IMG/VR virus record: IMGVR_UViG_3300047325_000098
Span: 1-42,743 of that record
Origin: a virus
Strand: one strand, 5' to 3'
DNA length: 42,743 bases
Below are positions 21,710 through 30,121 of the stretch, piece after piece. Under the pieces are notes generated by a model. That model was not told where the DNA came from. It did no database searches and saw only the letters and a program-made list of their open reading frames with translations. The position numbers and the translations under genes were made by a program. Within the stretch, counting starts at the first letter, position 1, and the number at the start of each line of letters is the position of its first letter.

Positions 21710-22084
21710 TTATGAATTAACCAATAATAAATTAGCTGCTAATTTTACTTGTGTAACAGCATCTTGAATTTTTTTATAATTTATAATCTCAAATCTTGAA
21801 TAGTCTTTTATAATATTATTTTGATTATTATAATCATTCCATAATGCAACTTGTGCTTTAAAATTTGGATCACCTTGTGTATTATTATAACAGGTTTGAT
21901 CTTTCCAACTTATTGTATATATTCTACGTAAGCCATCAACTGATTCAACAACTCCCCAATCTGCTATATTAGGCCAAAACCAAGATTGCTGATAGCTACT
22001 TAAATAATACCAAGCAGAATTAATATCTAGCCTACGCTCTGGTATCATTTCTAAACAAATTAAATTCAATTTGCTGCTACCCAT
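21710..22084 (-). CDS. Small tail-fibre-cluster protein, overlapping its neighbour
   Basis: 124 residues. It overlaps the upstream gene by 19 bases and has no clear ribosome site; an in-frame ATG at 22048 (MIPERRLDINSAWYY) is an alternative start. It is Trp/Tyr/Asn-rich (SYQQSWFWPNIADWGVVE; ISWKDQTCYNN), typical of small tail or fibre-associated proteins, with a helical C-terminus. Translational coupling with the upstream gene, or a fibre/chaperone pair, are plausible readings. Confidence 0.65.
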   Translation of the reverse strand: MGSSKLNLICLEMIPERRLDINSAWYYLSSYQQSWFWPNIADWGVVESVDGLRRIYTISWKDQTCYNNTQGDPNFKAQVALWNDYNNQNNIIKDYSRFEIINYKKIQDAVTQVKLAANLLLVNS

Positions 22085-22833
22085 GCTGCAAATGCACTAA
22101 AATTGGAATTTATTGCTGCGGTCGAAGTTACATCCCAGTTATACGATCTTAATTGATTGATTAATTGTGTATTTCCGCCGGATGCAATTCCGTAATTTAT
22201 CATTAGATATATTGCAGTAGCAACAAACCCTGCTCCGGGTGCACCTTGATGTGCGCCGCCAAATGCGCCAAGAGTTCTTCCGCCGGACGGATTAACTCCG
22301 GTTATAGTAGTACCATAATTTAAATTAAGAGTTCCGCTACCTTGTGGTTGATAATAAGCATAACCAGGTAACCATGAATTACCTCCCAGGCAATGTTGAC
22401 TAATAAAATTTTGATATTGTATCATAACACCCATAGGCGTCGCAGGATTAATAGCGCCATTATATACCGGTGGTCTTCCAATCAAAGTAGGATCAGCGCT
22501 ACCATTGCTAGTTGTATAAAGGCCTTGAACAACTTGATTATTTGCAGGATTAATAAACCAACTATCAAAGTGATCACTACTTGATGACCCTGAAAATGAT
22601 AAATTAAATCCGGGTATGTTACCAACTATAAGAGTTGGATCAATCGGCCAATGACTTGCATTAACAAAATCGCTTATTTTAATTGTACCGGTTGTTGGTA
22701 TATTGGCATTTTGCGCTGTATTTGGAACCAAACCACCGCCGCGATAATATGATTTCAAATCGGCTGCAACACCATAGTTACTAAAGAACGCTTGTATTTG
22801 ACTAAAATCTAGAGGTAATCCATTTAAAGCCAT
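22066..22833 (-). CDS. Tail-fibre/structural protein with phage YRGG-type N-terminal domain
   Basis: 255 residues. The N-terminus (about 1-55) has a motif very common in phage tail proteins: LPLDFSQIQAFF, then DLKSYYRGGGLVPNT and IPTTGTIKISDF, a small adaptor-like domain in which residues S-Y-Y-R-G-G-x-x-V-P are conserved. The rest is Gly/Asn/Ser/Pro-rich with few charges, like fibre or receptor-exposed regions. The start ATG 22833 is six bases after the large fibre's stop, with GGAA inside that gene's end. It is probably part of the same late message and of the adsorption apparatus. Confidence 0.7.
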   Translation of the reverse strand: MALNGLPLDFSQIQAFFSNYGVAADLKSYYRGGGLVPNTAQNANIPTTGTIKISDFVNASHWPIDPTLIVGNIPGFNLSFSGSSSSDHFDSWFINPANNQVVQGLYTTSNGSADPTLIGRPPVYNGAINPATPMGVMIQYQNFISQHCLGGNSWLPGYAYYQPQGSGTLNLNYGTTITGVNPSGGRTLGAFGGAHQGAPGAGFVATAIYLMINYGIASGGNTQLINQLRSYNWDVTSTAAINSNFSAFAAWVAAN

Positions 22834-22839
22834 TTGTTG

Positions 22840-25800
22840 TTATTTTCCAATAAGTGATTTTAATTCGTCTATTTGTGTTTGTTGTTCTTTAATTGCTTCG
22901 ATTAATAATGCAACCATATTACTATATGAAACACCTAAATATCCATTTTTATCTTCATGCACTAATTCTGGCATAACTTTTTGTATTTCTTGAGCAATAA
23001 CACCTACATGAACTTTATCACTATCTTTTCTGTTAAAAGTTGTACCTCGCATTTTGGTAACAATATCTAGAGAGTTTTCGATAGTTTTTATGTTGCTTTT
23101 TAGTCTCTCGTCACTTGATGCAATAAAATCGGTACCAGTGACAGTTCCTTCACATAAGATAAATTCTTGTACAGTTAAAAATGTTCCAATTCCAAACTCG
23201 GTGGCAATTTCTCCATTGTTAGCAATAATACCACCGCAATTAACATTTGTAGGAGTAGTAAGATTACCATTTGTTGCAATTGTAACAATACCTGCTGTAA
23301 CACTTCCATTAATATGCAACGTTGCTGATGGACTTGATGTGCCTATACCAACTAAACCAGCAGAGGTAATACGCATCGACTCACTGCCTCCGGTATAAAA
23401 TACTGTTGGAGAGTTTGTTTGAGTGTTTTTAATATATAATGGGCCGCCTGCAAATGACGAGTATAACAATGCAAGTTGATTCTCATTGTTATCCAAGAAA
23501 GATAATGATCCAGAATTTCCGCTTGCTGAACCTGAGCTAATTGCAGCATATCCGGCGCCAGCAATACCATAGCTACCAACAAATAATGAATTATTGGCGC
23601 CATTTACAAATAGATCACCGACAACAGTTGATGTACCAGTAACGTATGACCCGTTTGTAAATATAGTACCATCGACACTTACGGTAGAATTATTTTGTTG
23701 TACCTGTAATATACCGTTGCTAAAGTTTAAAATGCCAGTATTGTCAATTGTACTAACATATAATCTACCAACGTCATTTAATCCGTTGGCAAATGTACCT
23801 CCGCCTACTAATTCGTTACTTGGTATTTGTTGGGAACCATATATAGGTAATGAATTATAAGTTACCCCAGCACCAACTCTATTAAGAGCTGCATTAGAAA
23901 TTATATAACTGCTATTATACAACCCTACTGTTACCCCAGCCCCTACACTTGTAATAGCCGGTTGAACATTTAATGCATACGAGCCGCCGCCGCCGGATAT
24001 AGCTGTTATGATATATACCTGATTAGTATTATTAAGTTTTAATGCAGTTCCTAATAATGGGACTCCGCTAGTAGTAATCGTAACGATGGGAGAATTTGTA
24101 ATAGTGGCTGAAATTGCACCTGTTGCATATGGTGCTGGGTAATATCCAGTTGCTTGTAACCCTATATTGCCTGCCTCTATGTTTACTCCTGTGGAAACAA
24201 TTACTCCGCCTGATCTTGCGCTAAGACCTATGCTTGCTAAAGATGTACTTACGCCGTTTAGTTTAGCAATACCTTTGTTTATTGCAGATATGCCTTTGCC
24301 GCCTTGCGTAATAGCTCTGAAATTATTTACACCAATGCTAGATAATCTTGTAGATGTGTTTAATACTGCTGCATCTACACGAACACCTGTTCCTGCACCA
24401 TTTACGTTTACATTACCATAACCATTTCCTGTTTGTGGTAGATTATATGGTAAATTTGGTCCCGTACCATACAAACCAGAAACGCCTGGCGCAGGTATAA
24501 GAACTCCGTTTATATCAAATGGTCCGGTAATTGCAGCACAACTATCGATTATTGGTTGACTTGTGATATTTAAACCCCCATTTAACTTCATAGGAGTATC
24601 GATACTTACAACTGGCGGTAAATTATAATTCCCGCCTACATAAGATGTGGAAAATGAACGTAATACACCATCGTTCAAACCCTTTTTAGTACACAAGATT
24701 GAACCGGAGGTTTCTATCCCGTTTATATAACTTATTGTGTTACCGGCATATAAAGTACCACCACTATTATAGGGTCCGTAAGGAATAATAGCCGTAGCAT
24801 TAACACCTGACGGCGGCCCACCAATTGATACCGATACTTGTGATATATCTGATCCATATCCAGAACCCGGATCTAGAATTTGTACGTAAGATATTGTTCC
24901 TGCTGTTGATACTATTGCAATTGCATATGCTCCGCTACCAGGACCGGTAATTTCAACAGGCGGAGGAGAATTTATAAGATATCCGCTACCGGGATTTGTT
25001 ACTAATATTTCGGTAATTGCACCATTGACTAAAGATCCGGTTATATAAGCATTGCCGGTCTCATTTGAATTTTGTTCAACAAATATATTTGTAAAAATTC
25101 CAGGACTATTCGAATAACCCGTATAACTGAACAAATAGCCGCCAGGTCCCGATGAAGGGCTTGCAGGAATTGTAATATTCCCATTTGACACTTGCACATT
25201 TGCTAAACTGGTAGGAAATGAAAATGCTGCTGCTGGTGTAGAATGATTAATAACAGTTATGCCATATGCATATGATCCGCTATCTAAATGAAATACGTCT
25301 ATCATAGGCATTAATGGTTGAACAAATGTATTTTTAGGATCGGTTGCAATGATACTTACATTTGGCGGAACATATAATGGATTTAATTCTACAAATGTGC
25401 CAGCTGACACATAAATCGTTGTCGGTAAACCGGTATTCTGTAATTGTATATATGCTAACGCACCGCCAATTGATCTAAATGGAGAATTTTCGCTACCTGC
25501 AGTTATAACGCCGTTTTCATCAACGTCTGAACCGTTTGTACCTACATATATAACATTCTCTGTAGTTAATTGCTCGCTAAAAATGGGCGTATAACGTTCT
25601 ACCACGCCATTGGGATTTGGGAAACTAAATTGAAATGCAGAACCGTTGAATTCAATATCACCTGATTGCGGCGGATTCACAACAATATCGCCACTTAACC
25701 TTACTCTATCAAACAACCCTTCGCTTGCAGTGACAGCTGAATTTGTAACACCGAGCATATTAAATCCCGGATAAACATTTGTGATGCCAGGAGCAGCTAT

Positions 25801-26271
25801 ATTTGTTAATGCAATATTTGCTTGGTATTCGTTATCGCCACTGTAAACTCCTACGAATTCCCCGCCCACGGTAACACGCAACGCATTATGCAGACCACCA
25901 TGTGTGTCAGTAAGACGCAACCCGTCAATTAAAGAATATCCGGGAAGAGGAGGATCAATTGGATCGGTATTTGTTGGACTTGCAAATGGTGCAAGTGGTT
26001 CCCATGTAGACCCGTAAATATCGGGGTCATATAATTTTAATTGGCGGGTAGAAGTGTCATACCAAAGTTGACCTTTGAATGCCGGAAGTGGTTGAACATT
26101 ACCAGCAAAATTTGTCATTATCCATATACTATTCTGATTAACTGCTTCGCCATATCCGGAATAACCTCTTCCTGGCATTTCCAATGCGCTAGCTGTGGTA
26201 TTAATTGTTTGATCAGGGATTCCTCCTGCTACAACAACATTGCCATCAAAGGTTAAAATAGGTGTGCTCAT
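22840..26271 (-). CDS. Long tail fibre with beta-helix region and C-terminal S74 chaperone
   Basis: 1143 residues. The N-terminus (GGIPDQTINTTASALEMPGR, then GQLWYDTSTRQLKLYD) matches attachment regions of fibres in T4-like phages. About 240-330 resembles a right-handed beta-helix start (YVGTNGSDVDENG ... PFRSIGGALAYIQ ... VSAGTFVELNPLYVPPNVSI). The centre has Gly-rich repeats (PGSGY). The C-terminus (about 1047-1143) is a peptidase S74 intramolecular chaperone: SSDERLKSNIK with likely Ser1053/Lys1058, then VGVIAQEIQKVMPELV and a coiled-coil end (IKEQQTQIDELKSL). Such domains trimerise the fibre and cut themselves off. A CATAAATA late motif lies 29 bases upstream. Confidence 0.92.
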   Translation of the reverse strand: MSTPILTFDGNVVVAGGIPDQTINTTASALEMPGRGYSGYGEAVNQNSIWIMTNFAGNVQPLPAFKGQLWYDTSTRQLKLYDPDIYGSTWEPLAPFASPTNTDPIDPPLPGYSLIDGLRLTDTHGGLHNALRVTVGGEFVGVYSGDNEYQANIALTNIAAPGITNVYPGFNMLGVTNSAVTASEGLFDRVRLSGDIVVNPPQSGDIEFNGSAFQFSFPNPNGVVERYTPIFSEQLTTENVIYVGTNGSDVDENGVITAGSENSPFRSIGGALAYIQLQNTGLPTTIYVSAGTFVELNPLYVPPNVSIIATDPKNTFVQPLMPMIDVFHLDSGSYAYGITVINHSTPAAAFSFPTSLANVQVSNGNITIPASPSSGPGGYLFSYTGYSNSPGIFTNIFVEQNSNETGNAYITGSLVNGAITEILVTNPGSGYLINSPPPVEITGPGSGAYAIAIVSTAGTISYVQILDPGSGYGSDISQVSVSIGGPPSGVNATAIIPYGPYNSGGTLYAGNTISYINGIETSGSILCTKKGLNDGVLRSFSTSYVGGNYNLPPVVSIDTPMKLNGGLNITSQPIIDSCAAITGPFDINGVLIPAPGVSGLYGTGPNLPYNLPQTGNGYGNVNVNGAGTGVRVDAAVLNTSTRLSSIGVNNFRAITQGGKGISAINKGIAKLNGVSTSLASIGLSARSGGVIVSTGVNIEAGNIGLQATGYYPAPYATGAISATITNSPIVTITTSGVPLLGTALKLNNTNQVYIITAISGGGGSYALNVQPAITSVGAGVTVGLYNSSYIISNAALNRVGAGVTYNSLPIYGSQQIPSNELVGGGTFANGLNDVGRLYVSTIDNTGILNFSNGILQVQQNNSTVSVDGTIFTNGSYVTGTSTVVGDLFVNGANNSLFVGSYGIAGAGYAAISSGSASGNSGSLSFLDNNENQLALLYSSFAGGPLYIKNTQTNSPTVFYTGGSESMRITSAGLVGIGTSSPSATLHINGSVTAGIVTIATNGNLTTPTNVNCGGIIANNGEIATEFGIGTFLTVQEFILCEGTVTGTDFIASSDERLKSNIKTIENSLDIVTKMRGTTFNRKDSDKVHVGVIAQEIQKVMPELVHEDKNGYLGVSYSNMVALLIEAIKEQQTQIDELKSLIGK

Positions 26272-26300
26272 TATTATTTTCCATAGTTAAATGCTATACG

Positions 26301-26308
26301 TATTTATG
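26301..26308 (-). promoter_or_regulatory. Late promoter motif CATAAATA for the tail fibre
   Basis: Minus-strand CATAAATA 29 bases before ATG 26271; GGAAAA serves as ribosome site. Confidence 0.55.
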
Positions 26309-26348
26309 TCCTCTGGTATTGACTTGACTGCACCTTTCTAACCTTTTG

Positions 26349-26376
26349 TTGTCGGATTATCTTGTAAAACGATAAT
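26349..26376 (+). promoter_or_regulatory. Sigma70-type promoter for the HTH operon
   Basis: TTGTCG (26349-26354), 16 bases, GATAAT (26371-26376), giving a leader of about a dozen bases before ATG 26396. No Shine-Dalgarno is visible. Confidence 0.4.
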
Positions 26377-26395
26377 TTTGGTATTAAACAAATAT

Positions 26396-26587
26396 ATGGG
26401 TAAAAAATTAGATCTTGTCGGACTAGCTGAAGTTGCTAAAATGGCTGGTATAAGCAAGGCAAGATTATGTAATTGGCGTAGTAGAAATGTAAAAAACGTT
26501 CCAAAGCCAATTGTCGAACTTGCACAAGGTCCGGTTTGGGATAAAACTGTAATTGAAAAATGGCTTAAGGAATGTATAATATCATGA
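26396..26587 (+). CDS. Small helix-turn-helix DNA-binding protein (AlpA/MerR-type)
   Basis: 63 residues from ATG 26396; a TTG at 26378 is in frame but less likely. The sequence LVGLAEVAKMAGISKARLCNWRSR is a clear HTH, followed by the wing-like VPKPIVELAQGPVWDKTVIEKWL. The layout is that of excisionase/AlpA-like single-domain regulators (x-EVA-x-x-x-GIS-x-x-x-x-x-NW; W-x-x-x-x-IE-x-W). It may regulate its own operon, which follows by ATGA overlaps: 148-aa protein, exonuclease fragment, 150-aa protein. Confidence 0.8.
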   Translation: MGKKLDLVGLAEVAKMAGISKARLCNWRSRNVKNVPKPIVELAQGPVWDKTVIEKWLKECIIS

Positions 26588-27030
26588 CAGATTATTTTGA
26601 CTTAGCGAACCGACTCCTTGGGATTTACAATATTCCTGTGAATGATGGTGCAGGATTACTAGATGGTAAAGACACGTTTACAAGAGATTTCTCAAAGGAA
26701 CATTTCATTCCGCCAATTCAAAAAGAAGCAGCAAAGGCTATAACTGAGCTTGCATTAGAGGTAGCTCAATTGAAAGAGTTGCTCTTGCAAATGTCTGCCG
26801 GACCAGAAACCAATCCCAAACTTGTAGAGTTTTACAATACCAAAGGAATTGACTACATGTCTCGCCTAAAAGCTGCTGTGTGGATGGTTGGAAACATTGA
26901 TACACAAGTAGATAAAGCGCAATGGTGGAAAAATTTTGATCCTACGTGGCACGAAGTTTCAATGGATCCCGAAGTACAATATTATGCTGACGTAATGTTT
27001 CAAGCACCAAAAGTTGAACTTAAAGAATGA
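26584..27030 (+). CDS. Unknown 148-aa protein, coupled to HTH gene
   Basis: ATG 26584 overlaps the HTH stop (ATGA); an ATG four codons upstream (26572) is the alternative. The protein has an N-terminal helix, a long leucine-rich helix (ITELALEVAQLKELLLQMSAG) and a Trp/Asp-rich C-terminal half (WWKNFDPTWHEVSMDPEVQYYA). No recognised motif. It ends in an ATGA overlap with the exonuclease fragment, so it was probably co-translated with the intact exonuclease and may be functionally linked. Confidence 0.7.
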   Translation: MTDYFDLANRLLGIYNIPVNDGAGLLDGKDTFTRDFSKEHFIPPIQKEAAKAITELALEVAQLKELLLQMSAGPETNPKLVEFYNTKGIDYMSRLKAAVWMVGNIDTQVDKAQWWKNFDPTWHEVSMDPEVQYYADVMFQAPKVELKE

Positions 27031-27422
27031 CTTTATTTGTAGTAGATATAGAAGCTGATGGACCATATCCGGGAGACTATTCTATGGTTTCTTTTGGAAT
27101 CGTAAAAGTCCAGACTGACCTAAAAAACACGCCAACATTCTATGGCAAGGTTGCTCCAGTTATATCTTATTCAGATCGTAATTGGGGAGAAGGTAATATG
27201 TATTTACAATTAGGATTTATGAAAGACAAAGTCATTGGTCCCGGTTATTGGTACACAAAAGATTATGTTCACAAGACACATCGATTTGGATTTACAAAAC
27301 ACAGTCTTATTGCTAAAGGGTATGATCCAAAATTAACTGAATTTCAAATTATGGACAGTTTAGGTTATGGTAGAATTTACGATTGCGGGTCCGTAAAATA
27401 TGTTTGGGTAAATACCGTATGA
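27027..27422 (+). pseudogene. Chimera: DEDDh exonuclease N-terminus joined to homing-endonuclease C-terminus
   Basis: 131 codons. Residues 1-45 are the start of a DnaQ-like 3'-5' exonuclease: ExoI motif VVDIEADG (Asp7, Glu9) and the family-typical GPYPGDYSMVSFGIVKV and TFYGK. From residue 46 the text changes to the C-terminal region of large phage homing endonucleases: ISYSDRNWGEGNMYLQLGF, PGYWYTK, HRFGFTKHSLI, and the final YDPKLTEFQIMDSLGYGRIYDCG. The missing exonuclease half, with motifs II and III, lies on the opposite strand at 28400-28008. The junction is at GTTA 27159-27162. The protein therefore lacks a working exonuclease active site. It starts in an ATGA overlap with the 148-aa gene. 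Confidence 0.85.
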
Positions 27423-27871
27423 GACTTGATGATATTTCAAATATTTGTATCGGTTTTCACTATAGCTCACAAATTTTGTCAATTGGTGATTCTATAATAA
27501 GCAACCAACATACCGGAATGTCATATGATCTAGTTTGGAACATATACAAATCTGTTGCCGACAAATTAGGTTTAGATTTGCCAAAACAATATGGTTATGC
27601 ATATCCCTATAAAAAATTAATACAATCGTCCCTACAATGCTACAAAGTTGTATCGACCAAAAAAGATGTTTTAAAATGTGATTTAAATTACAGCATCCCA
27701 ATGACAATGGGAATGTTACGCGAATTGACTAATAGATCACTTGAGTTAGATGAACGAATTAAAGTAAGAAATGATCTTATCAGATCTCGAGCTGAAAAAT
27801 ATTTTAATTCAACCAATGATGTAGTGTCTGAGCTAATCAGTTCAAATTGGATTATTAAACAACTACTCTGA
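27419..27871 (+). CDS. Unknown 150-aa protein inside the inverted segment
   Basis: ATG 27419 overlaps the chimera stop (ATGA), so it would be coupled to the homing-endonuclease C-terminal frame in either orientation of the segment. The protein is alpha/beta with a basic, Tyr-rich middle (KQYGYAYPYKKLIQSS) and a charged C-terminal helix pair (LTNRSLELDERIKVRNDLIRS). No recognised motif. Because the coupling to the homing-endonuclease end survives re-inversion, it was probably carried next to that gene. Confidence 0.7.
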   Translation: MRLDDISNICIGFHYSSQILSIGDSIISNQHTGMSYDLVWNIYKSVADKLGLDLPKQYGYAYPYKKLIQSSLQCYKVVSTKKDVLKCDLNYSIPMTMGMLRELTNRSLELDERIKVRNDLIRSRAEKYFNSTNDVVSELISSNWIIKQLL

Positions 27872-27993
27872 CTTAATATGATTAATAGCTGCTTTTATAA
27901 CAATTGCTGGCCAACCTAAACACAATTCAGGTGAATAATTTCCGCAAAAATAAAAGCATGTTGCAATACCTGCATAAGCCAGAAAGATTTCAT
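27863..27993 (-). pseudogene. Frame-broken small hydrophobic protein after the exonuclease C-half
   Basis: AAAGG and ATG 27993 follow the exonuclease stop, but this frame ends after 25 codons. One frame over, with no start codon, a protein-like text of about 43 codons runs to TAG 27865-27863 (EIFLAYAGIATCFYFCGNYS, then PELCLGWPAIVIKAAINHIK). A one-base change near the start would make a small membrane protein. In the re-inverted arrangement it would follow the intact exonuclease on the plus strand. The rest of 27872-28007 shows nothing else. Confidence 0.4.
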
Positions 27994-28007
27994 ATTAATT
28001 TACACCT

Positions 28008-28559
28008 TTAAATGCTTATACCATATTTTTGACAAATGAACAACAAAGCTTCAGCATTACCCATTGCGTCATCAACCGGGTTATGAGTATGTTTTGTAGT
28101 TTTATGCTTCTTCCATCCGTTCTGATCTCTAAAATTTTTACGAAGGCCTGCATAAAGATCACCTATACGCCTTGACGAATGACCAAATGGATTGCCGCCT
28201 GCAAATTTATGCATGTAAGCATTGATCCATGCAGCATCGAATCCGTTATTATCAGAAACTAAGATTGATCTTCCATCGTTATTTGATTCAACAAATTGTT
28301 TAGCAGATTTCATAACAATGTCCGGGTCATCAAATTTTAGATGTTCTTCTCTCGTATGCCCGCTAACAGCTAATGCAGCTGGAATCCAAAGTTCGCTAAC
28401 AGAAGTTGGAGAATAATTTTTGGTAAAATGTTTGAACATTTTAGACGCGATACCTGGAACATTACCGTTTGTTGCAAATCTATACATCTCGTATGTATCT
28501 GCTATATTATTTTTCTGACCAAGACTTGCGCGTAATGGTCCAATAAACAACATGCCCAT
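28008..28559 (-). pseudogene. Chimera: homing-endonuclease middle joined to DEDDh exonuclease C-terminus
   Basis: 183 codons. Residues 55-183 are the C-terminal two thirds of the exonuclease begun at 27027: SELWIPAALAVSGHTREEHL, motif II VSDNNGFDAAWIN (Asp103, Asp108), NPFGHSSRRIGDLYAGL and motif III HTHNPVDDAMGNAEALL (His159, Asp164). Residues 1-54 (GPLRASLGQKNN ... YEMYRFATNGNVPGIASKMF) match the middle of large phage homing endonucleases, where a Y-E-[LM]-x-R-F-[AC]-T ... G-x-ASK-[LM]-F-K-x-F block precedes the SYSDRRW motif found at 27165. The ExoI Asp/Glu pair is absent, so this half alone should be inactive. Starts inside the preceding frame at 28559. Confidence 0.85.
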
Positions 28560-29124
28560 ATCTTTCTAAGCAAGTATCCATTGCTTTTTGTTTAATTTCT
28601 TCAGACTTCATTGGGCTATCAACACCATGGTTTTCAATTAACGATTCTTTAATCTTAGCCATTGTGATTGGTTCAAGTAATGTTGTTTTAACTCCATATT
28701 TTTCTATGTTTGCAGCGGCAACTTTAGCTTTAATTTCTTCATTTTGAACAGCAAATTCTGTACCATATTTTTCTAAATTAGTTATTTTTCTTTTATTAAT
28801 TACATCATTCCATTCATCTTCAGACATTGCATTTTTAGCAATAGAAAGTTTATTGCTTTGATTGTCTTTCCAACACTTACAAGTAGTTCTTCCGCACATT
28901 TGATAACCGCACCAAGAATCTTTAAATGCTTTTCTTTTGCCGTTTTTACAAATTGGATTCAGATTATTCATTATACAATAAATTTGTTCCGGAAGATTAT
29001 CAGATTCCGGTACTTGTTCATTTATCCAAGAAAGTAAATCTAAATCTTGTCTTATTAATTTATATAAAGGACGATCAGGTTTATGTTGCGACAATAATGC
29101 ATCTAACTTTTGTTTTTGTTTCAT
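28507..29124 (-). pseudogene. Homing-endonuclease-like N-terminus (KYG repeats), truncated
   Basis: ATG 29124 is used; an in-frame TTG lies at 29145. The first 90 residues include CKNGKRKAFKDSWCGYQMC and CKCW, a cysteine-bearing segment, followed by four repeats built on N-[LI]-E-K-Y-G-x (NLEKYGT, NIEKYGV, LIENHGV, CLERYGH) with K-x-x-x-[AI] spacers. These repeats are typical DNA-binding parts of large phage homing endonucleases. After the last KYG unit the frame is lost and ends at 28507, while the next piece of the same family continues one frame over (28559). The nuclease core between them is missing, so the gene is dead by deletion and frameshift. Confidence 0.75.
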
Positions 29125-29195
29125 AATGTATATGCTGAATATCAAGTGAGTGAATCAATATATAATTAAAATAAAATATGTAACAAAATCAATAG

Positions 29196-29792
29196 TTAAG
29201 AGCTTGTTTGTATTCGGATTGTATAAACAATTTCAATTTGTCTGGTCAATGATTTCTGAATAGGTGAAAAAATTACATGCGTCAATAAATTGCCGCTATC
29301 AGCAGCACCATTAACATCATAAGCACGTAGGCCAAGTTCATTAAAAACATACAAATCATTTAAACTAGTTGCTGTATCAAAGGCTTGTTGCCCTGCTGGT
29401 TCACCGAGTTCTAATGTGCATGTAACAACAATATCTGCATAGGTAGTACCAACAATATGATTTACAGTAATATAATTATTGGTAGGATCGGTATTTAATG
29501 CGCTTTGATCATTAACTACTTTATAATATGTTTCATTATACAATTCTGCATTTTGTCCAACAACGTTTGGCGGCAAATAAGTTATGATGCCAGTGCCGCT
29601 AACTGTTGCTCCTCCGTTTCCAAAACACATATCTTGAATCCATCCATATGGACGATTGCTTAATGTTTGTGCGATGGCGACTGAGAAATTCTCAAAATTT
29701 ATACTGTTAAACTTATCCACCAATACCTCACCGGTAACCTTATCTCTAATAAGTACATGGCCTTTAACTCGTTCTTTTATATTGTCAAACAT
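29196..29792 (-). CDS. Putative virion structural protein, 198 aa
   Basis: The N-terminus (KGHVLIRDKVTGEVLVDKFNSI, then ENFSVAIAQTLSNRPYGWI) followed by a beta-rich, Asn/Thr/Val-rich body (GNGGATVSGTGIITYLPPNV; VFNELGLRAYD; LLTHVIFSPIQKSLTRQIEI) is the pattern of small neck/baseplate or fibre-associated proteins found beside large structural genes in T4-like phages. I cannot assign it to a T4 gene number. AGGAA precedes ATG 29792 and a GATAAATA late motif lies 20 bases further up. Confidence 0.65.
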   Translation of the reverse strand: MFDNIKERVKGHVLIRDKVTGEVLVDKFNSINFENFSVAIAQTLSNRPYGWIQDMCFGNGGATVSGTGIITYLPPNVVGQNAELYNETYYKVVNDQSALNTDPTNNYITVNHIVGTTYADIVVTCTLELGEPAGQQAFDTATSLNDLYVFNELGLRAYDVNGAADSGNLLTHVIFSPIQKSLTRQIEIVYTIRIQTSS

Positions 29793-29812
29793 TCTTATTC
29801 CTAATTATTATC

Positions 29813-29820
29813 TATTTATC
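29813..29820 (-). promoter_or_regulatory. Late promoter motif GATAAATA
   Basis: Minus-strand GATAAATA 20 bases before ATG 29792 of the 198-aa virion protein; AGGAATAAG between. Confidence 0.5.
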
Positions 29821-29831
29821 TTTGATTTTTG

Positions 29832-29840
29832 TGTTATAAT
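29832..29840 (+). promoter_or_regulatory. Extended -10 promoter TGTTATAAT, near-leaderless
   Basis: TG-T-TATAAT with the -10 box (29835-29840) seven bases before ATG 29848 and no ribosome site. It is back to back with the late motif at 29813-29820. Confidence 0.45.
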
Positions 29841-29847
29841 TGTGATT

Positions 29848-30117
29848 ATGAATCTAAAAGTTAATGATACCGTTATGGTTACTTATTTTGATGTTAAAAT
29901 CGGTTCAAATTTTTATACTAATATCACTATAATCGGAATAATAAGTTGTATTGATCATCGTTTACCCGAAGATAATAGATTTGTTTTTAATATGAATGCA
30001 GATTTTAATGGTGAAAAAAATAATTTTGCAGTTGTTACAACAAAAGATTTTTCGCATCATAAAGTAGAATATCCAACTGAAGAACAAATTATAGAATATA
30101 AATTAAGACATCAGTAA
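29848..30117 (+). CDS. Unknown 89-aa protein, near-leaderless
   Basis: ATG 29848 is chosen because the extended -10 promoter at 29832 rules out in-frame starts further upstream, which would lie before the transcript begins. The protein is beta-rich (NDTVMVTYFDVKIGSNFYTN, IIGIISCIDHRLPEDNRFVF) with a short hydrophilic C-terminus, like a small SH3-type barrel; no known motif. It is the only plus-strand gene in a long minus-strand virion region. Confidence 0.6.
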   Translation: MNLKVNDTVMVTYFDVKIGSNFYTNITIIGIISCIDHRLPEDNRFVFNMNADFNGEKNNFAVVTTKDFSHHKVEYPTEEQIIEYKLRHQ

Positions 30118-30121
30118 ACTG

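Larger units (their letters stand above)
27159..28400. other. Inverted segment (about 1.24 kb) with GTTA/TAAC at its ends
   Basis: GTTA at 27159-27162 (plus) and TAAC at 28397-28400 (GTTA on minus) mark the two junctions. Flipping everything between them joins ...FYGKVAPV to SELWIPAALAVSG, giving a full DEDDh exonuclease on the plus strand, and joins ...HFTKNYSPTSV to ISYSDRNWGEGN, giving a continuous homing-endonuclease C-terminal domain on the minus strand. Both restored joins match family patterns, so an inversion is the simplest history. Confidence 0.8.

Noticed and set aside
22066-22084. Frameshift fusion of the 255-aa and 124-aa tail genes
   Set aside because: The overlap has no convincing slippery heptamer or stem, and the second frame has its own ATGs; ordinary coupling is simpler.
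28507-29124. CRISPR-like or other repeat array suggested by regular KYG units
   Set aside because: The periodicity is at protein level (about 20-25 residues) with divergent DNA; it is a repeat domain of homing-endonuclease type.
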